DNA of 64,000 nt, from positions 45,102-109,101 of the forward strand of contig JAMFSS010000004.1 of NCBI GenBank assembly GCA_026225415.1, read 5' to 3'. Under the pieces are notes generated by a model. It ran no database searches. It saw nothing but the letters and a program-made list of their open reading frames with translations, and had not been told where the DNA came from. The number at the start of each line of letters is the position of its first letter. The first letter of the stretch is position 1. Shown here piece by piece: positions 63,887-64,000 of the stretch. The translations under genes and the position numbers were made by a program. Origin of the DNA: Alphaproteobacteria bacterium. GTDB lineage: Bacteria > Pseudomonadota > Alphaproteobacteria > UBA9219.

Positions 63887-64000
63887 TTACAGCCAAAGGG
63901 CGCGTTTTGATCTAAAAATATAACCATCCCGCACTTCCTGCTTGATTCGCAGCTCAACCTCGTCTAACAGTTGCCCCCTCACGGCCCCAATCTTGGCGGA
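63887..64000 (-). CDS. C-terminal end of an unidentified gene (truncated by window edge)
   Basis: The minus-strand frame is open from the window end to a TAA at 63887-63889, giving 37 residues: SAKIGAVRGQLLDEVELRIK, then QEVRDGYIFRSKRALWL. The stretch looks like a charged helix. Too short to name. The product would end about 380 bases upstream of livG on the same strand. Confidence 0.4.
   Translation of the reverse strand, partial: SAKIGAVRGQLLDEVELRIKQEVRDGYIFRSKRALWL

Overview
The window reads as a stretch of a flagellated, Gram-negative alphaproteobacterial chromosome of moderate GC (mid-fifties percent by eye). Indicators are the alphaproteobacteria-specific flagellin regulators FlaF and FlbT beside flagellin, an IalB-family periplasmic protein, an order rnd-like nuclease / lptC / lptA / lptB, pdxJ and acpS on one strand, a 3-hydroxybutyrate dehydrogenase beside a patatin-like hydrolase, and a very large two-TM coiled-coil protein resembling polarity factors such as TipN. 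I cannot place it to order. No prophage, integrase, transposase or CRISPR array was seen.

Layout. 1-8.1 kb: end of motA, motB, a YibQ-like pseudo-deacetylase, rppH, then on the minus strand pdxJ, a small unknown gene, acpS and a KirBac potassium channel, with mutS divergent from pdxJ. 8.1-16.5 kb: a 2354-residue coiled-coil membrane protein with internal 171-residue repeats, a concentric nested inverted repeat, and an AT-richer secreted-protein gene. 16.6-20.9 kb: an EnvZ-like kinase without a visible partner, ispE, a small unknown gene, pgk, and a probable structured small RNA (6S-like) upstream of pgk. 20.9-26 kb: a TetR-controlled EmrA/EmrB/TolC-type tripartite efflux operon whose outer-membrane gene carries an in-frame palindromic repeat. 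26-30.7 kb: small proteins, palindromes, patatin and hydroxybutyrate dehydrogenase, tRNA-Ser, a BaiN-like flavoprotein. 30.7-35.3 kb: an MHYT hybrid kinase facing a response regulator plus HPt pair. 35.6-41.6 kb: tRNA-Val, an orphan pseudopilin, IalB, a large class A penicillin-binding protein and hisS. 41.7-54.8 kb: dsbB, then a flagellar filament and modification region (flgE, flgK, flgL, a methyltransferase-like protein with a degenerate SAM site, two TPR-glycosyltransferases, flaF, flbT, flagellin, two more glycosyltransferases). 54.8-59.2 kb: RNase D-like, lptCAB, an unknown protein and a GNAT protein. 59.2-64 kb: a minus-strand branched-chain amino-acid uptake operon (livG, livF, two livK-type binding proteins) plus a YqaA-like membrane protein, and the end of an unidentified gene.

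How the genes fit together. Flagellar motor (motAB), hook, junction and filament genes and their regulators are all here. Two good sigma-54 promoter matches, before flgE and before flagellin, fit late flagellar control in this class. Four glycosyltransferase-like genes and a methyltransferase-like gene are interleaved with the filament genes and most simply form a flagellin-modification set. The most unusual items are the giant repeat-bearing coiled-coil protein, the palindromic repeat read as protein in the TolC-like gene, the 197-bp concentric inverted repeat, and the small RNA before pgk.
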